Shown here: positions 8,151 to 16,381 of the stretch, piece by piece
How the letters are laid out: every line of letters starts with the position of its first letter
Position numbering within the stretch: position 1 is the stretch's first letter
Source: Spirochaetia bacterium
GTDB lineage: Bacteria > Spirochaetota > Spirochaetia > Treponematales > Breznakiellaceae
Length of the DNA: 49,455 nt
Reading direction: 5' to 3'
Assembly: GCA_026002305.1 (NCBI GenBank)
Contig: BOBI01000001.1
Location: forward strand, 1-49,455
Position numbers and translations under genes: made by a program
The notes under the pieces: generated by a model
The model's input: only the letters and a program-made list of their open reading frames with translations
Told to the model about the DNA's origin: nothing
The model's database searches: none

Positions 8151-8936
8151 TCATATACCTTTTACCGTATACGACGCAGTACCCGTTCTAAAATCAATTT
8201 CATCAACATGTAAATTTTTCTCTTTTAGAACATCCAATAACAACAGCATATAACGTAATGTTTCGTCTTTTAAATCCGCTCCCAAACGTATCTTTACAGT
8301 ATTATACGCGGGATACAAAATTAAATCAAATCCATCATAGGTCTTTTTGCTGACATGAATTTCTGATATTACTGAAAGCAGTTCCGGCGATTTTGTTTTT
8401 ACTTCTTCAATATCGTCCAGCAGCGGAAGCAAAAACTCCGGGAGTTTTGTTCCTATCACAATATTGCCAAATTGCAAACCGGAAATAAGGGGAACCGTAC
8501 TGGGAATGTTTGGGACATCCTTATTTCCTATTTTAAAAATCACCCCTTCTTTGTCATAAAATAAGGGAATTGATTTTCCGTTTACAGATGCGAGAGAAAC
8601 GGCGCAAGGCTCCCTTCCGCTTAATACAATTTCCACGTCCTCGGGAAAATGTTTTATAACCTGCGCGGAAGAAATCAACGGATTACGCATAAGAGATTCT
8701 TCTACCTCTTTTACGTTAACCGACATATACGAAGATCTCGGCGTAATACCGGCCATTGCAAGTACATCATTTCGCGTAACGCCATCAATAGTTTTTATAT
8801 CTACACTGCTAAGAGGAGCGCATGGCGTAACAACAAAGAGCCATACAAGCTCCGCTGTAAGTAAAATTGAACAAACTAAAAGTATCCTCTTAAAGATTTT
8901 TTCAAATCCTGTTTTTGTTTTTGCTTTCGTTTCCAT
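8151..8936 (-). CDS. ftsQ: Cell division protein FtsQ/DivIB
   Basis: The protein has 261 residues from the ATG at 8936, which has GCAGGTG at good spacing and sits three bases after the ftsW stop. It has one N-terminal membrane helix (about residues 17-37), then a POTRA-like domain (VTRNDVLAMAGI, VKEVEESLMRNPLISSAQV, and PEDVEIVLSGREP), followed by a beta domain. This is the FtsQ/DivIB layout of a periplasmic scaffold for FtsL, FtsB and FtsW-FtsI. A longer reading from 8978 would overlap ftsW and adds residues unlike the family. Its TGA is in the same frame as ftsA, only 18 bases before the ftsA start. Confidence 0.88.
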   Translation of the reverse strand: METKAKTKTGFEKIFKRILLVCSILLTAELVWLFVVTPCAPLSSVDIKTIDGVTRNDVLAMAGITPRSSYMSVNVKEVEESLMRNPLISSAQVIKHFPEDVEIVLSGREPCAVSLASVNGKSIPLFYDKEGVIFKIGNKDVPNIPSTVPLISGLQFGNIVIGTKLPEFLLPLLDDIEEVKTKSPELLSVISEIHVSKKTYDGFDLILYPAYNTVKIRLGADLKDETLRYMLLLLDVLKEKNLHVDEIDFRTGTASYTVKGI

Positions 8937-8938
8937 AA

Positions 8939-10060
8939 TCACACCTGCTCGCGCGAAACATTGATGATAAATCCGCAAGCGATTAAAGTAACGGCAAGGG
9001 AAGAACCACCGGCGGAAAAAAACGGAAGCGGAACGCCTGTTGCCGGAACCGCTCCGGCGACAACGGCAATATTCATAAGTGCCTGGGATACAATTAACGT
9101 TACCAAACCCGCCGTTAAAAGTTTTTTAAAGCCATCTGTTTGCCGCAATGCGCAGCAGTAGCCCCTATAGGCAAAAAGGCCAAACAAAGCCATAAAAAGA
9201 ATCACGCCTATAAAGCCGGATTCTTCGGCGTACGATGCAAAAACAAAATCGGAATGTATTTCAGGCACACTTCGGATTTTGCGCGTACCCTGCCCTAGTC
9301 CCTTGCCCCAGAAACCGCCTGACACAATGGTTAAAACAGAGGCGCGCACTTGGTAACCCGCGCCTAACGGCTCCCATTCCGGCCAGATAAAACTAATTAC
9401 ACGGCGCAATCTGTGTTCTTTTGTAAGAATAAGTAAAAAAGATATTGGTAAAAGAATAACCGTCGCGCTTAAAAAATAACGCATTTTTAAACCGACCAAA
9501 AAAAACAAAACCAGTGCGTTAGCCGCAACAAAGAAAGCGGTGGAGAAATTGTTTTGTAAATAAATCAAAGTAAAAAACAAAGCGGTAATCAATGTAGGAG
9601 GCAGGATTCCTTCTGTAAATACATCGAGTTTTTCCTGCTTCTTGTCAAAGATATGCGCAAGATAAAGCGGCAGTACAATTTTTACCGCTTCCGAAGGCTG
9701 AAAAGACCACTGACCAATTCTTATCCAGCGGGAAGCGCCGTTAATCGTTACGCCTAATTTCGGCACAAAAGTTAAGCAGCATAACACAATAGTGCCTAAA
9801 ATCGCCGGTTTTATCATAAGGCGCAGTGTTTCCATCTTAATATGGGAAATAACAAACATCATAAAAAAACCAAAACCGGCTAATATCATTTGATGTGAAA
9901 CAAAATGCCATTTGTTACCGCCGTAAAAATTTTCTGCAAATGAATAAGAAGCGGAATACAATGTTACAAATCCAACGCCGGTTAAAAGTAAAACCGCCGT
10001 AATAAGAACATGGTCAAAGCGCCGCGCGCGTCCTGTCCCTTCTAATTCAAAATTCGCCAC
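8939..10060 (-). CDS. ftsW: SEDS-family peptidoglycan glycosyltransferase FtsW
   Basis: FtsW polymerises lipid II at the septum in partnership with a class B penicillin-binding protein. From the GTG at 10060, with AGGGGAAATT just before it, the protein has 373 residues and about ten membrane segments. Family signatures are TLYSAS near the first helix, IRIGQWSFQPSEAVKIVLPLYLA in the middle (the SEDS W-x-FQPSE motif), HSDFVFASYAEE, and GVPLPFFSAGGSS at the end. Its expected partner FtsI is not in this cluster. The longer reading from 10156 would overlap mraY by 88 bases and is rejected. Confidence 0.93.
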   Translation of the reverse strand: MANFELEGTGRARRFDHVLITAVLLLTGVGFVTLYSASYSFAENFYGGNKWHFVSHQMILAGFGFFMMFVISHIKMETLRLMIKPAILGTIVLCCLTFVPKLGVTINGASRWIRIGQWSFQPSEAVKIVLPLYLAHIFDKKQEKLDVFTEGILPPTLITALFFTLIYLQNNFSTAFFVAANALVLFFLVGLKMRYFLSATVILLPISFLLILTKEHRLRRVISFIWPEWEPLGAGYQVRASVLTIVSGGFWGKGLGQGTRKIRSVPEIHSDFVFASYAEESGFIGVILFMALFGLFAYRGYCCALRQTDGFKKLLTAGLVTLIVSQALMNIAVVAGAVPATGVPLPFFSAGGSSLAVTLIACGFIINVSREQV

Positions 10061-10068
10061 AATTTCCC

Positions 10069-11145
10069 CTATTGTATCTTCAGCGTTAATAACGCGATAA
10101 TTGCGAATAATGCGCCTAATATCCAAAAGCGTGTAACAACTTTTGTTTCGGCCCATCCTGATAATTCAAAATGATGATGCAGAGGCGCCATTTTAAACAC
10201 CCTCTGTCTTTTCCATTTATAATACAAAACTTGTATAATTACCGAAGCAGCCTCCAGCACAAAAACGCCGCCTGCAATCAAAATTAAAATTTCTTTTTTT
10301 ATTATAAGTGATATAACGGCAATGACGCCGCCTAACGCAAGGCTCCCTACATCACCCATAAATACTTCCGCAGGGTGCGCGTTAAACCACAGGAAGCCGA
10401 CACAGGCGCCAACAAGGGCAAGGCACAGAACCGTTAATTCTCCGGCGCCTTCAATAAACGGAATACCCAAATACGAAGAATAGTCGGCACGGCCGGAAAG
10501 GTATGTAATAATAGCCAGTGTTATAAAAACAAAAATCAAAAGACCGGCGGCAAGACCGTCAAGACCATCACTTAAATTCACCGCGTTACTTTCACCGATA
10601 ATTAAAATGACGGCAAAGATAATCCAAAAAACACCCAAATCAACGGCCGCATTTTTCATAAATGGAATAAACAGAGCCGTCGATTGCTCGCCTGAAAAAA
10701 ATAAAACGAGTACCACGCCAACGGAGATTACAAAAAGGCCCGCAAGTTTTGCCCATGCCGGCAGCCCCTTTGAGTTATGCGCTTTTATTTTTAAAAAGTC
10801 GTCAATGAATCCGACAAGACCAAAAGCTGCAAAAGAAGCTAAACAGATCCATACAATTTCCGAATCAAGATCCTGCCATAACAACATGGATATTACAACC
10901 GATATTATTATCATAATGCCGCCCATGGTCGGCGTACCGCTTTTTTTAAGATGACTTGTAGGCCCGTCATCGCGTATCGACTGCCGTATTTTTAATTTAC
11001 GTAAGTTTTCTATAATTCCGGGGCCCGCGGTATAACAAATAAGAAGTGTAGTCAGGGCGGCATAAGCGCCGCGAAAAGTTATATACTGAAAAACATTCAG
11101 CGCCGTCCAGTACCGGACAAGCGGATAAACAAATTCTAAAAACAC
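10069..11145 (-). CDS. mraY: Phospho-N-acetylmuramoyl-pentapeptide transferase MraY
   Basis: MraY makes lipid I by moving phospho-MurNAc-pentapeptide onto undecaprenyl phosphate. The 358-residue, roughly ten-helix protein shows [16 protein letters not shown], the catalytic [23 protein letters not shown] and the [11 protein letters not shown] loop, all diagnostic. The start is GTG at 11145, with a purine-rich GAGGGAGAAG upstream. It lies between murF and ftsW, with short gaps on both sides. Confidence 0.98.
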   Translation of the reverse strand: MFLEFVYPLVRYWTALNVFQYITFRGAYAALTTLLICYTAGPGIIENLRKLKIRQSIRDDGPTSHLKKSGTPTMGGIMIIISVVISMLLWQDLDSEIVWICLASFAAFGLVGFIDDFLKIKAHNSKGLPAWAKLAGLFVISVGVVLVLFFSGEQSTALFIPFMKNAAVDLGVFWIIFAVILIIGESNAVNLSDGLDGLAAGLLIFVFITLAIITYLSGRADYSSYLGIPFIEGAGELTVLCLALVGACVGFLWFNAHPAEVFMGDVGSLALGGVIAVISLIIKKEILILIAGGVFVLEAASVIIQVLYYKWKRQRVFKMAPLHHHFELSGWAETKVVTRFWILGALFAIIALLTLKIQ

Positions 11146-11173
11146 CTAAACTTCTCCCTCATTATTAACCAAA

Positions 11174-12523
11174 TTACCAAGCCCTCTCCAACGCGCACCC
11201 TCTGCTGCCTTTAAGTAAGACCAAATCACCTTTCTTGCAATATGCTTTCAATTTTTGTTTTAATTCTTCTATATCATTTGTTACAAATTTATTTTTTTCA
11301 GTCAAACCGGAGGCAGCCGCCATTTCCTCGCCAAATAAAAAAACCATATCCGCGCGCGATGCCGTTAAACGCTTCCCTAATTTTTCGTGGCTCTCTTTGC
11401 TATGCCCGCCTAATTCAAGCATCTGCCCTATCACGTAAACTTTTCTGCCCTCGCAACCGGCTTCATCGCATAACGTAATCGCCTTTTCCATGGAATCGGG
11501 GTTTGCGTTATAACAATCGCGTACAATCGTAATGCCATTATCATCAATAATTTCGCCGCGCCCGAATAAAGGCCGCACTTTCCGCAGCCCTTCCATAAAG
11601 GCCTCAATACCCGCACCCGCCTCCGTCGCAATCGAAATAGCCGCCAGCGCGTTTGCCCAATTATGCTCACCCGCCAAGGGGAAGCGCGCGCTTTTACCCC
11701 GCCACGTAATATCCGCGCCAAATAGACCGGATTTTTTCACGCCGCCTGCCCTCTCCCATGAACGAAGTCCATATTCAACAACTTTGCCCTTAACGCCTTC
11801 CGCCAAAAAACGCACAAATTGATCATCTTCAGGAATTATGGCGGTTTCGCCGCCTGAAAATTCTGAGAAAATCGCCTTTTTCTCCGCCGCTATCTTTTCA
11901 AGACTGCCGATACATCCGATATGGGCAGGACCTATGTTTGTAATACAGGCAATTTCAGGCTTTAGAACGGCGGCCAACTCCCCTATCTCGCCCGCCCTAT
12001 TCATGCCCATCTCGAAAATACCCACTTGGTGCGCCGCTGTAGTTTTAAATACCGAAAGCGGCAGCCCCGTTTCCGAATTGAGGTTGCCTTCGTTACAAAT
12101 AACCGCTTTTTCCACACCGATTATGGCGGCGGCAATCTCTTTTGTAGTCGTCTTCCCCGATGAACCCGTAATCCCGATACGCTTTAAATAAGGATACTGC
12201 TTTAAATACCCGCGGGCGGCATCCTGCAGCGCCTTTAACGTGTCCGGCACAGCCAAAAGAGCGGCCCCAAAATCTTCCGCGCACTTTTTAAGTCCGTATC
12301 CGGCAATTTTTCTGCCCTCTGCAATCACAAGCGCGGCGCCTTTTTCCAAGGCCTCTTTTGCGAACTTATGCCCGTCAACCTGTGTGCCCTGCAGGCATAC
12401 AAAGCATGAGCCTTTCTGAACCTCGCGTGAATCGACACACACCGATTCAATGGCGCCTATGCCGCTGCCGCAAACCGGCTCGCCCCCGCAAAAATCCGCC
12501 GCCTGTGAAACGCTCATCAACAT
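11174..12523 (-). CDS. murF: UDP-MurNAc-tripeptide:D-Ala-D-Ala ligase MurF
   Basis: MurF adds D-Ala-D-Ala to the muramyl tripeptide in the cytoplasm. The 449-residue protein has the Mur N-terminal domain with SREVQKGSCFVCL, the ATP loop TGSSGKTTTKE (119-129), the central NEGNLNSETGLPLS and EMGMNRAGEIGEL motifs, and the C-terminal DCYNANPDSM stretch, all MurF-specific. The ATG at 12523 lies 18 bases after ftsL. A GGAG sits somewhat far upstream, so the in-frame ATG two codons later may be used. MurC, MurD, MurE and MurG are absent from this cluster. Confidence 0.96.
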   Translation of the reverse strand: MLMSVSQAADFCGGEPVCGSGIGAIESVCVDSREVQKGSCFVCLQGTQVDGHKFAKEALEKGAALVIAEGRKIAGYGLKKCAEDFGAALLAVPDTLKALQDAARGYLKQYPYLKRIGITGSSGKTTTKEIAAAIIGVEKAVICNEGNLNSETGLPLSVFKTTAAHQVGIFEMGMNRAGEIGELAAVLKPEIACITNIGPAHIGCIGSLEKIAAEKKAIFSEFSGGETAIIPEDDQFVRFLAEGVKGKVVEYGLRSWERAGGVKKSGLFGADITWRGKSARFPLAGEHNWANALAAISIATEAGAGIEAFMEGLRKVRPLFGRGEIIDDNGITIVRDCYNANPDSMEKAITLCDEAGCEGRKVYVIGQMLELGGHSKESHEKLGKRLTASRADMVFLFGEEMAAASGLTEKNKFVTNDIEELKQKLKAYCKKGDLVLLKGSRGCALERAW

Positions 12524-12541
12524 AATAAATAACCGGTTCTC

Positions 12542-12820
12542 CTAATTTTTATCCTCAATTCTAATCTGTAACACATCCTCAGGTTTTTTTTTATTCAAAC
12601 CGAGGTTTCCACGCGCAAACTTTTCTATACGCGCCGAAGACGAAAGAACGGCTATTTCGGTAATAAGCCGCTTGTTCGCGTCAATCCATTCTTCCTGACT
12701 CTCGACAAGTTTCTGAACATTTTTGTTAAGCGTCGAATACCGTGCCGACTGCCATGCCACCGCACCCAAAGCAAACGGGATGCTCAAAACCATCACATAC
12801 AAAAGCACTTTGTTAGACAT
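12542..12820 (-). CDS. ftsL: FtsL-like division protein
   Basis: This is a 92-residue bitopic protein with one membrane helix (about residues 5-23), then a helical segment (YSTLNKNVQKLVESQEEWIDANKRLITEIAVL) with heptad-like spacing, and a short tail. Size, layout and position right after rsmH match FtsL, which forms a coiled coil with FtsB/DivIC and binds FtsQ. The sequence is poorly conserved, as usual for FtsL, so the call depends mostly on context. Its ATG overlaps the rsmH stop by one base (TAATG), implying coupled translation. Confidence 0.82.
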   Translation of the reverse strand: MSNKVLLYVMVLSIPFALGAVAWQSARYSTLNKNVQKLVESQEEWIDANKRLITEIAVLSSSARIEKFARGNLGLNKKKPEDVLQIRIEDKN

Positions 12821-13806
12821 TATAACCCCTTCTCAATAACCCTGATTTTAGCGCTGCACGACGCCGGATTCTCTTTTATCTCAAACCCGGCGGGCCCTAC
12901 CGGTTTTTTGGTTATAAGCCGGTTTGCCGCGCATACGGTATCTTTAATACCGCTACTGTTATATATCGGCGTATCTGATACGGCAGACCTCTGTTTATAA
13001 GTCCCCTCCGCTTTTTTAGCGGATGCCGGCGCCTTTTGCCGGAAGAAGTTTTTCACAATCCGATCTTCCAACGAATGAAAAGTGATAACACCCAGCCTAC
13101 CTCCGGAATTTAAAACATCAAATGCCGCCTCAAGTTTTTGCTGCAGTTTTACAAGCTCCCCGTTCACAGCAATGCGCAGAGCCTGGTATGTCTTTGTGGC
13201 GGCATGAACACGCCTGTGCCGCGCTTCGGGCGGTACCGCCTGCCTGACAATTTCCGCCAGCACCGCAGAGCTGGTTATAGCGGCTGTTTTTCGCGCCTCG
13301 ATAATAGAACGCGCTATCCTCCTGGAATATCGTTCTTCGGCGTTAAAAAAAAGCAAATCCGCCAATTCTTTTTCAGAAATAGACGCAAGCAACTGCGCCG
13401 CGCTAAAACCCAATTCGGTATCGATCCTCATGTCCAGAGGCTCGTCTTTCGCAAAACTAAAGCCCCGGCCCCCTTTTTCGTAATGAAAAAGGGAGACTCC
13501 CAAATCCATAAGGATAATACCAGGTTTTTCCCCCGTTCCCCTCTTTGCCTCAAGAAAATCTTCCGCCCAGCCATGATAAAAATTTATCCTGTCCCCAAAT
13601 CCTTTAAGCCGCTTTTTCGCTATTTCTAAAATGTTTTTGTCAGCATCAATACCGGTAATCCGCAAATCCGGAAACCTTTTTAAAAATGCCTCGCTATGCC
13701 CCCCCTCCCCAATTGTGCAATCTATCATAAGACCCGAACCAACGGCTGGCCCCAAAAGTTCTATCGTCTGTTCCACCAAAACCGGTTTATGAACAATCTC
13801 ACACAC
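12820..13806 (-). CDS. rsmH: 16S rRNA (cytosine-1402-N4) methyltransferase RsmH
   Basis: RsmH (MraW) methylates C1402 of 16S rRNA. The SAM site is visible as DCTIGEGGHSEAFL, with further family motifs at ILMDLGVSLFHY, FSFAKDEPLDMRID, and GGRLGVITFHSLEDRIVKNF. The start is uncertain. A GTG at 13806 overlaps the mraZ stop by eight bases and gives 328 residues, while a TTG at 13821 would add five; neither has an ideal ribosome site. Confidence 0.95.
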   Translation of the reverse strand: MCEIVHKPVLVEQTIELLGPAVGSGLMIDCTIGEGGHSEAFLKRFPDLRITGIDADKNILEIAKKRLKGFGDRINFYHGWAEDFLEAKRGTGEKPGIILMDLGVSLFHYEKGGRGFSFAKDEPLDMRIDTELGFSAAQLLASISEKELADLLFFNAEERYSRRIARSIIEARKTAAITSSAVLAEIVRQAVPPEARHRRVHAATKTYQALRIAVNGELVKLQQKLEAAFDVLNSGGRLGVITFHSLEDRIVKNFFRQKAPASAKKAEGTYKQRSAVSDTPIYNSSGIKDTVCAANRLITKKPVGPAGFEIKENPASCSAKIRVIEKGL

Positions 13807-14245
13807 CTGTTTTGTCCGCAAATTCCTCGGTCAATTCAATTATTGAACCGCCTTCAGATTCTTCGTTCACCTCTCTATACATGTCCTCGTCCCAAATCTC
13901 GATACGATCGCCAACACCCATAACGGTGCATTTGCGCGTCAAACCCGCGTACTCCCGCAACTCCTGCGGAATCGAAAGGCGGCTTGACTTATCAATTTCA
14001 GCTTCAACCGCCCAACCCAGATAATGCCGCTTTAAAATACGGGCATTCCGGTATTCCGCAGAAACCTTTTCGTATTTTTCGGAGAAAACCTTCCAGCTTT
14101 CAGGCGGAAAAACCCAAAGGCACTTCTCCGCACCCCGTGTAACAATCACCAAATCGCCGCTAAACGCCCTGTGTAAAGCCGCCGGAAAAGTTATCCGGCC
14201 CTTATCATCCAATGTATTGTTATAGCCGCCATTCAGCATTTTCAA
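13799..14245 (-). CDS. mraZ: Transcriptional regulator MraZ
   Basis: MraZ is a SpoVT/AbrB-fold DNA-binding protein that controls the division cluster it heads. The 148-residue protein has two copies of the domain, with NNTLDDKGRITFPAALHRAF near the start and AEIDKSSRLSIPQELREYAG in the second half, both containing the D-x-x-GR/SRl-IP core. It is the first gene of the operon. Three CACTTTT elements upstream (AAAAGTG on its coding strand) are candidate operator half-sites. Confidence 0.97.
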   Translation of the reverse strand: MKMLNGGYNNTLDDKGRITFPAALHRAFSGDLVIVTRGAEKCLWVFPPESWKVFSEKYEKVSAEYRNARILKRHYLGWAVEAEIDKSSRLSIPQELREYAGLTRKCTVMGVGDRIEIWDEDMYREVNEESEGGSIIELTEEFADKTGV

Positions 14246-14252
14246 TCTTCTC

Positions 14253-14343
14253 CACTTTTAGCCAAAAATATTCACTTTTCGCCACCAGATATATTATTTT
14301 TATACCAGACCCATTTTTTTTACAAGCAAACTTGAGCACTTTT
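14253..14343 (-). promoter_or_regulatory. Candidate MraZ boxes upstream of mraZ
   Basis: AAAAGTG occurs three times on the operon strand: at 14253-14259, 14273-14279 and 14337-14343. The first two are exactly 20 bases apart. MraZ in Mollicutes is reported to bind AAAGTG-type repeats, whereas in enterobacteria it binds TGGG-type repeats. The sites flank a possible -10 element (TATAAA, 14299-14304), with TTGCTT further upstream at looser than ideal spacing. Binding is inference. Confidence 0.5.
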
Positions 14344-14398
14344 TTCGCCCTTTTTCAGATTTTTTTTGCCTCTTGCTATACAAATGTTAAGGTAAAAA

Positions 14399-14428
14399 AT
14401 GACATGGTTTTGCAACTGCCTCTATAAT
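14399..14428 (+). promoter_or_regulatory. Candidate promoter of the surface lipoprotein
   Basis: ATGACA (14399-14404) and TATAAT (14423-14428) are 18 bases apart and point to the lipoprotein gene at 14530. They lie back to back with the mraZ control region. Confidence 0.45.
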
Positions 14429-14447
14429 TAAATATTTTCTTGCCTTG

Positions 14448-14467
14448 TATACAAATTTTTTTGTATA
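14448..14467. promoter_or_regulatory. Inverted repeat in the leader of the lipoprotein gene
   Basis: TATACAAA, four Ts, then TTTGTATA form an 8-base perfect inverted repeat about 20 bases after the -10 element. That is the place expected of an operator. It has no GC-rich stem, so it is not a terminator. Confidence 0.35.
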
Positions 14468-14529
14468 TTTCAAGTACAGTATTAAAAATTACTTCTTTGG
14501 AACAATCTTCTCTCTTAATTGGAGGTTTT

Positions 14530-16323
14530 ATGAGAAAGCATTTGCTATTCACTGGTATTATTATGTTGGTTTTATTGTTTCCCGGTTGCGATTCTGGAGG
14601 CGGCGGAGGCGGAGGCGGCGCCGGTATTGATGTTGATGCTGTTGGGAACATCTTAACGGGAAAAGTTACTATTGACGGCGACAAAACTGTCGGCAAAAGA
14701 TTAACGGCAAACACATCCGCTCTTGAAGGATCCGGCGCTATTACATATAAGTGGACAAAAAATGGTGAATCCACATCGATTAGTAAAACCGAAACTTATA
14801 CTATTAAAGCCGCCGACAATAATTCAAAAATAACAGTAACTGTAAGCCGCGAAGGCTATACGGGCACAAAAAGCGCGACCGTTAGTATCGGCGACCCAAA
14901 TTCCTGGATAGTGGGCGAACCCGGACCGGCAGAAGGAACAATAATTTTTGATAATACCAAGCATATTTTCGGGGATGATTGGGATTACCTTGAAGCGGCG
15001 CCTGAAGATTTAGGACCCTTTGAATGGGCATCGCCGTCTGAAACAACCACCGAATTACCACCGGGAGCCTTTCCAGATGAAATTGGCGGCGGCAAGGAAA
15101 ACACAAGACTAATACTGGATGCGGACCCAAAAGCACCGGCTGCACTGGCCGCTTTCGAATATGAGCTTAAAGGTTTTAATGACTGGTTCCTGCCGAGTAT
15201 CGACGAGCTTGCTTTGATTTATGATATTAGAGATGTTATTCAGGGTGATTTTGAAGATGCGTCCTACTGGTCATCCACACAGATTGACGGTGAATACTCT
15301 TATTATTGGGACTTTACTGATGGCAGAAAACATGATGAAGATGGCAAGGATTCTGCATATTATGTCAGGCCTGTACGGGCTTTTATAAATACACCGACGC
15401 CCGCTCCTACACCTATCCCGACACCCACTCCAACGCCTATCCCGACGCCCACTCCAACGCCTATCCCGACACCCACTCCGACGCCAACGCCTATCCCGAC
15501 GCCTAGCCCTCCTCCGGATTATGTTATAGCCGATCCGACAAGTCCTGACCTGAAAATAAAGTTTGGCGCAAGCAAAGCGAGCGAAGCCTTTATCAGTCTT
15601 CACAATATGATTTCCAAGCCGTACAAAATATCAGATAATGTTAACAATGTAATAGCCCTTGGCGATTACATTGACATTGATGAATTTACTGTTGCGGGGG
15701 TTACCGTAAACGACATGGCTTTAGGCGCCGGTAATCCCGGCGATTCCACCTATCATGGCCGTCTGCTGCGCCTTATAGTTGTAGGCATAAATTCGTTTAG
15801 CGGGACAAATCCCGGCGCTCCGGACCATCTTGTGTTACAATTCCAGAATGTTCCCTTTACGCACAATATCAATGCTTCCGCTTCAACCGCAGGCGGCTAT
15901 GATTCAAGCGACATGCGGAAATATCTTAACAACGACTTCATCACCGGCCTTAAAAGCGCCATCGGCCTTAACTATGATATGTTATTCTCACCGTTGCGCA
16001 AGGTATCAAATGGAGGATCCGACGCAACCGGGACTGATGGTATTGAGGATGCAGTCTGGTTACCCACCCAATGGGAAATGTTTGGTTTTAGGGTAAACTC
16101 CACCGCTTTTGAAGACGCGACGAACCAGGTGCAGTTTGATTACTATAAAGATAATGGCAGGCGTAAGAAATTCAACTATAAAGATATTGCATCTGACTAC
16201 TGGACCGCATCGCCGGATGCCGGAAGTACCACCAGCTTCTGTACCATTTCCGGCGCCGGCGACGGCACTATATCCGGTGTAAAAAATGACATAGGCGTCG
16301 CCCCTGCTTTCTGTGTGAAGTAA
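14530..16323 (+). CDS. Multidomain surface lipoprotein (Ig-like, DUF1566, PT linker, DUF6273)
   Basis: The ATG at 14530 follows TTGGAGGTTTT and gives 597 residues. A lipoprotein signal ends in LLFPGC, followed by a Gly-rich tether. Residues about 44-121 look like an Ig-like domain (TVGKRLTANTS, YKWTKNGES, YTIKAADNNSKITVTV). Residues about 130-287 are DUF1566-like (YLEAAP, WFLPSIDELALIY, YWSSTQ, YYVRPVRAF), a fold related to C-type lectins and sulfatase-modifying-like domains. Then comes a Thr-Pro-Ile linker of about 40 residues. The rest is DUF6273-like (YHGRLLRLIVVG, SSDMRKYLNNDFITGL, VWLPTQWEMFG, YWTASP, VAPAFCVK). It is probably a surface adhesin or binding protein; the ligand is unknown. 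A strong terminator follows. Confidence 0.8.
   Translation: MRKHLLFTGIIMLVLLFPGCDSGGGGGGGGAGIDVDAVGNILTGKVTIDGDKTVGKRLTANTSALEGSGAITYKWTKNGESTSISKTETYTIKAADNNSKITVTVSREGYTGTKSATVSIGDPNSWIVGEPGPAEGTIIFDNTKHIFGDDWDYLEAAPEDLGPFEWASPSETTTELPPGAFPDEIGGGKENTRLILDADPKAPAALAAFEYELKGFNDWFLPSIDELALIYDIRDVIQGDFEDASYWSSTQIDGEYSYYWDFTDGRKHDEDGKDSAYYVRPVRAFINTPTPAPTPIPTPTPTPIPTPTPTPIPTPTPTPTPIPTPSPPPDYVIADPTSPDLKIKFGASKASEAFISLHNMISKPYKISDNVNNVIALGDYIDIDEFTVAGVTVNDMALGAGNPGDSTYHGRLLRLIVVGINSFSGTNPGAPDHLVLQFQNVPFTHNINASASTAGGYDSSDMRKYLNNDFITGLKSAIGLNYDMLFSPLRKVSNGGSDATGTDGIEDAVWLPTQWEMFGFRVNSTAFEDATNQVQFDYYKDNGRRKKFNYKDIASDYWTASPDAGSTTSFCTISGAGDGTISGVKNDIGVAPAFCVK
15391..15510 (+). repeat. Pro-Thr linker minisatellite
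   Basis: A 24-base unit of the type CCTATCCCGACGCCCACTCC plus AACG recurs about three times with partial copies, encoding PIPTPTPT. Such tracts change length by slippage, which would alter the spacing of the two globular domains. Confidence 0.75.
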
Positions 16324-16347
16324 GCAAACAAACCATTAGCTAATCGA

Positions 16348-16381
16348 AGCCCCGCGCCATTTCCGGCGCGGGGCTTTTTTC
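16348..16381. terminator. Bidirectional intrinsic terminator
   Basis: AGCCCCGCGCC (16348-16358), a 6-base loop, then GGCGCGGGGCT (16365-16375) and a run of six Ts. It lies between the end of the lipoprotein gene and the end of the convergent polyprenyl synthase gene. Confidence 0.92.

Noticed and set aside
14530..16323. Target protein of a diversity-generating retroelement
   Set aside because: No reverse transcriptase, template repeat or adenine-biased variable repeat was found in the window.
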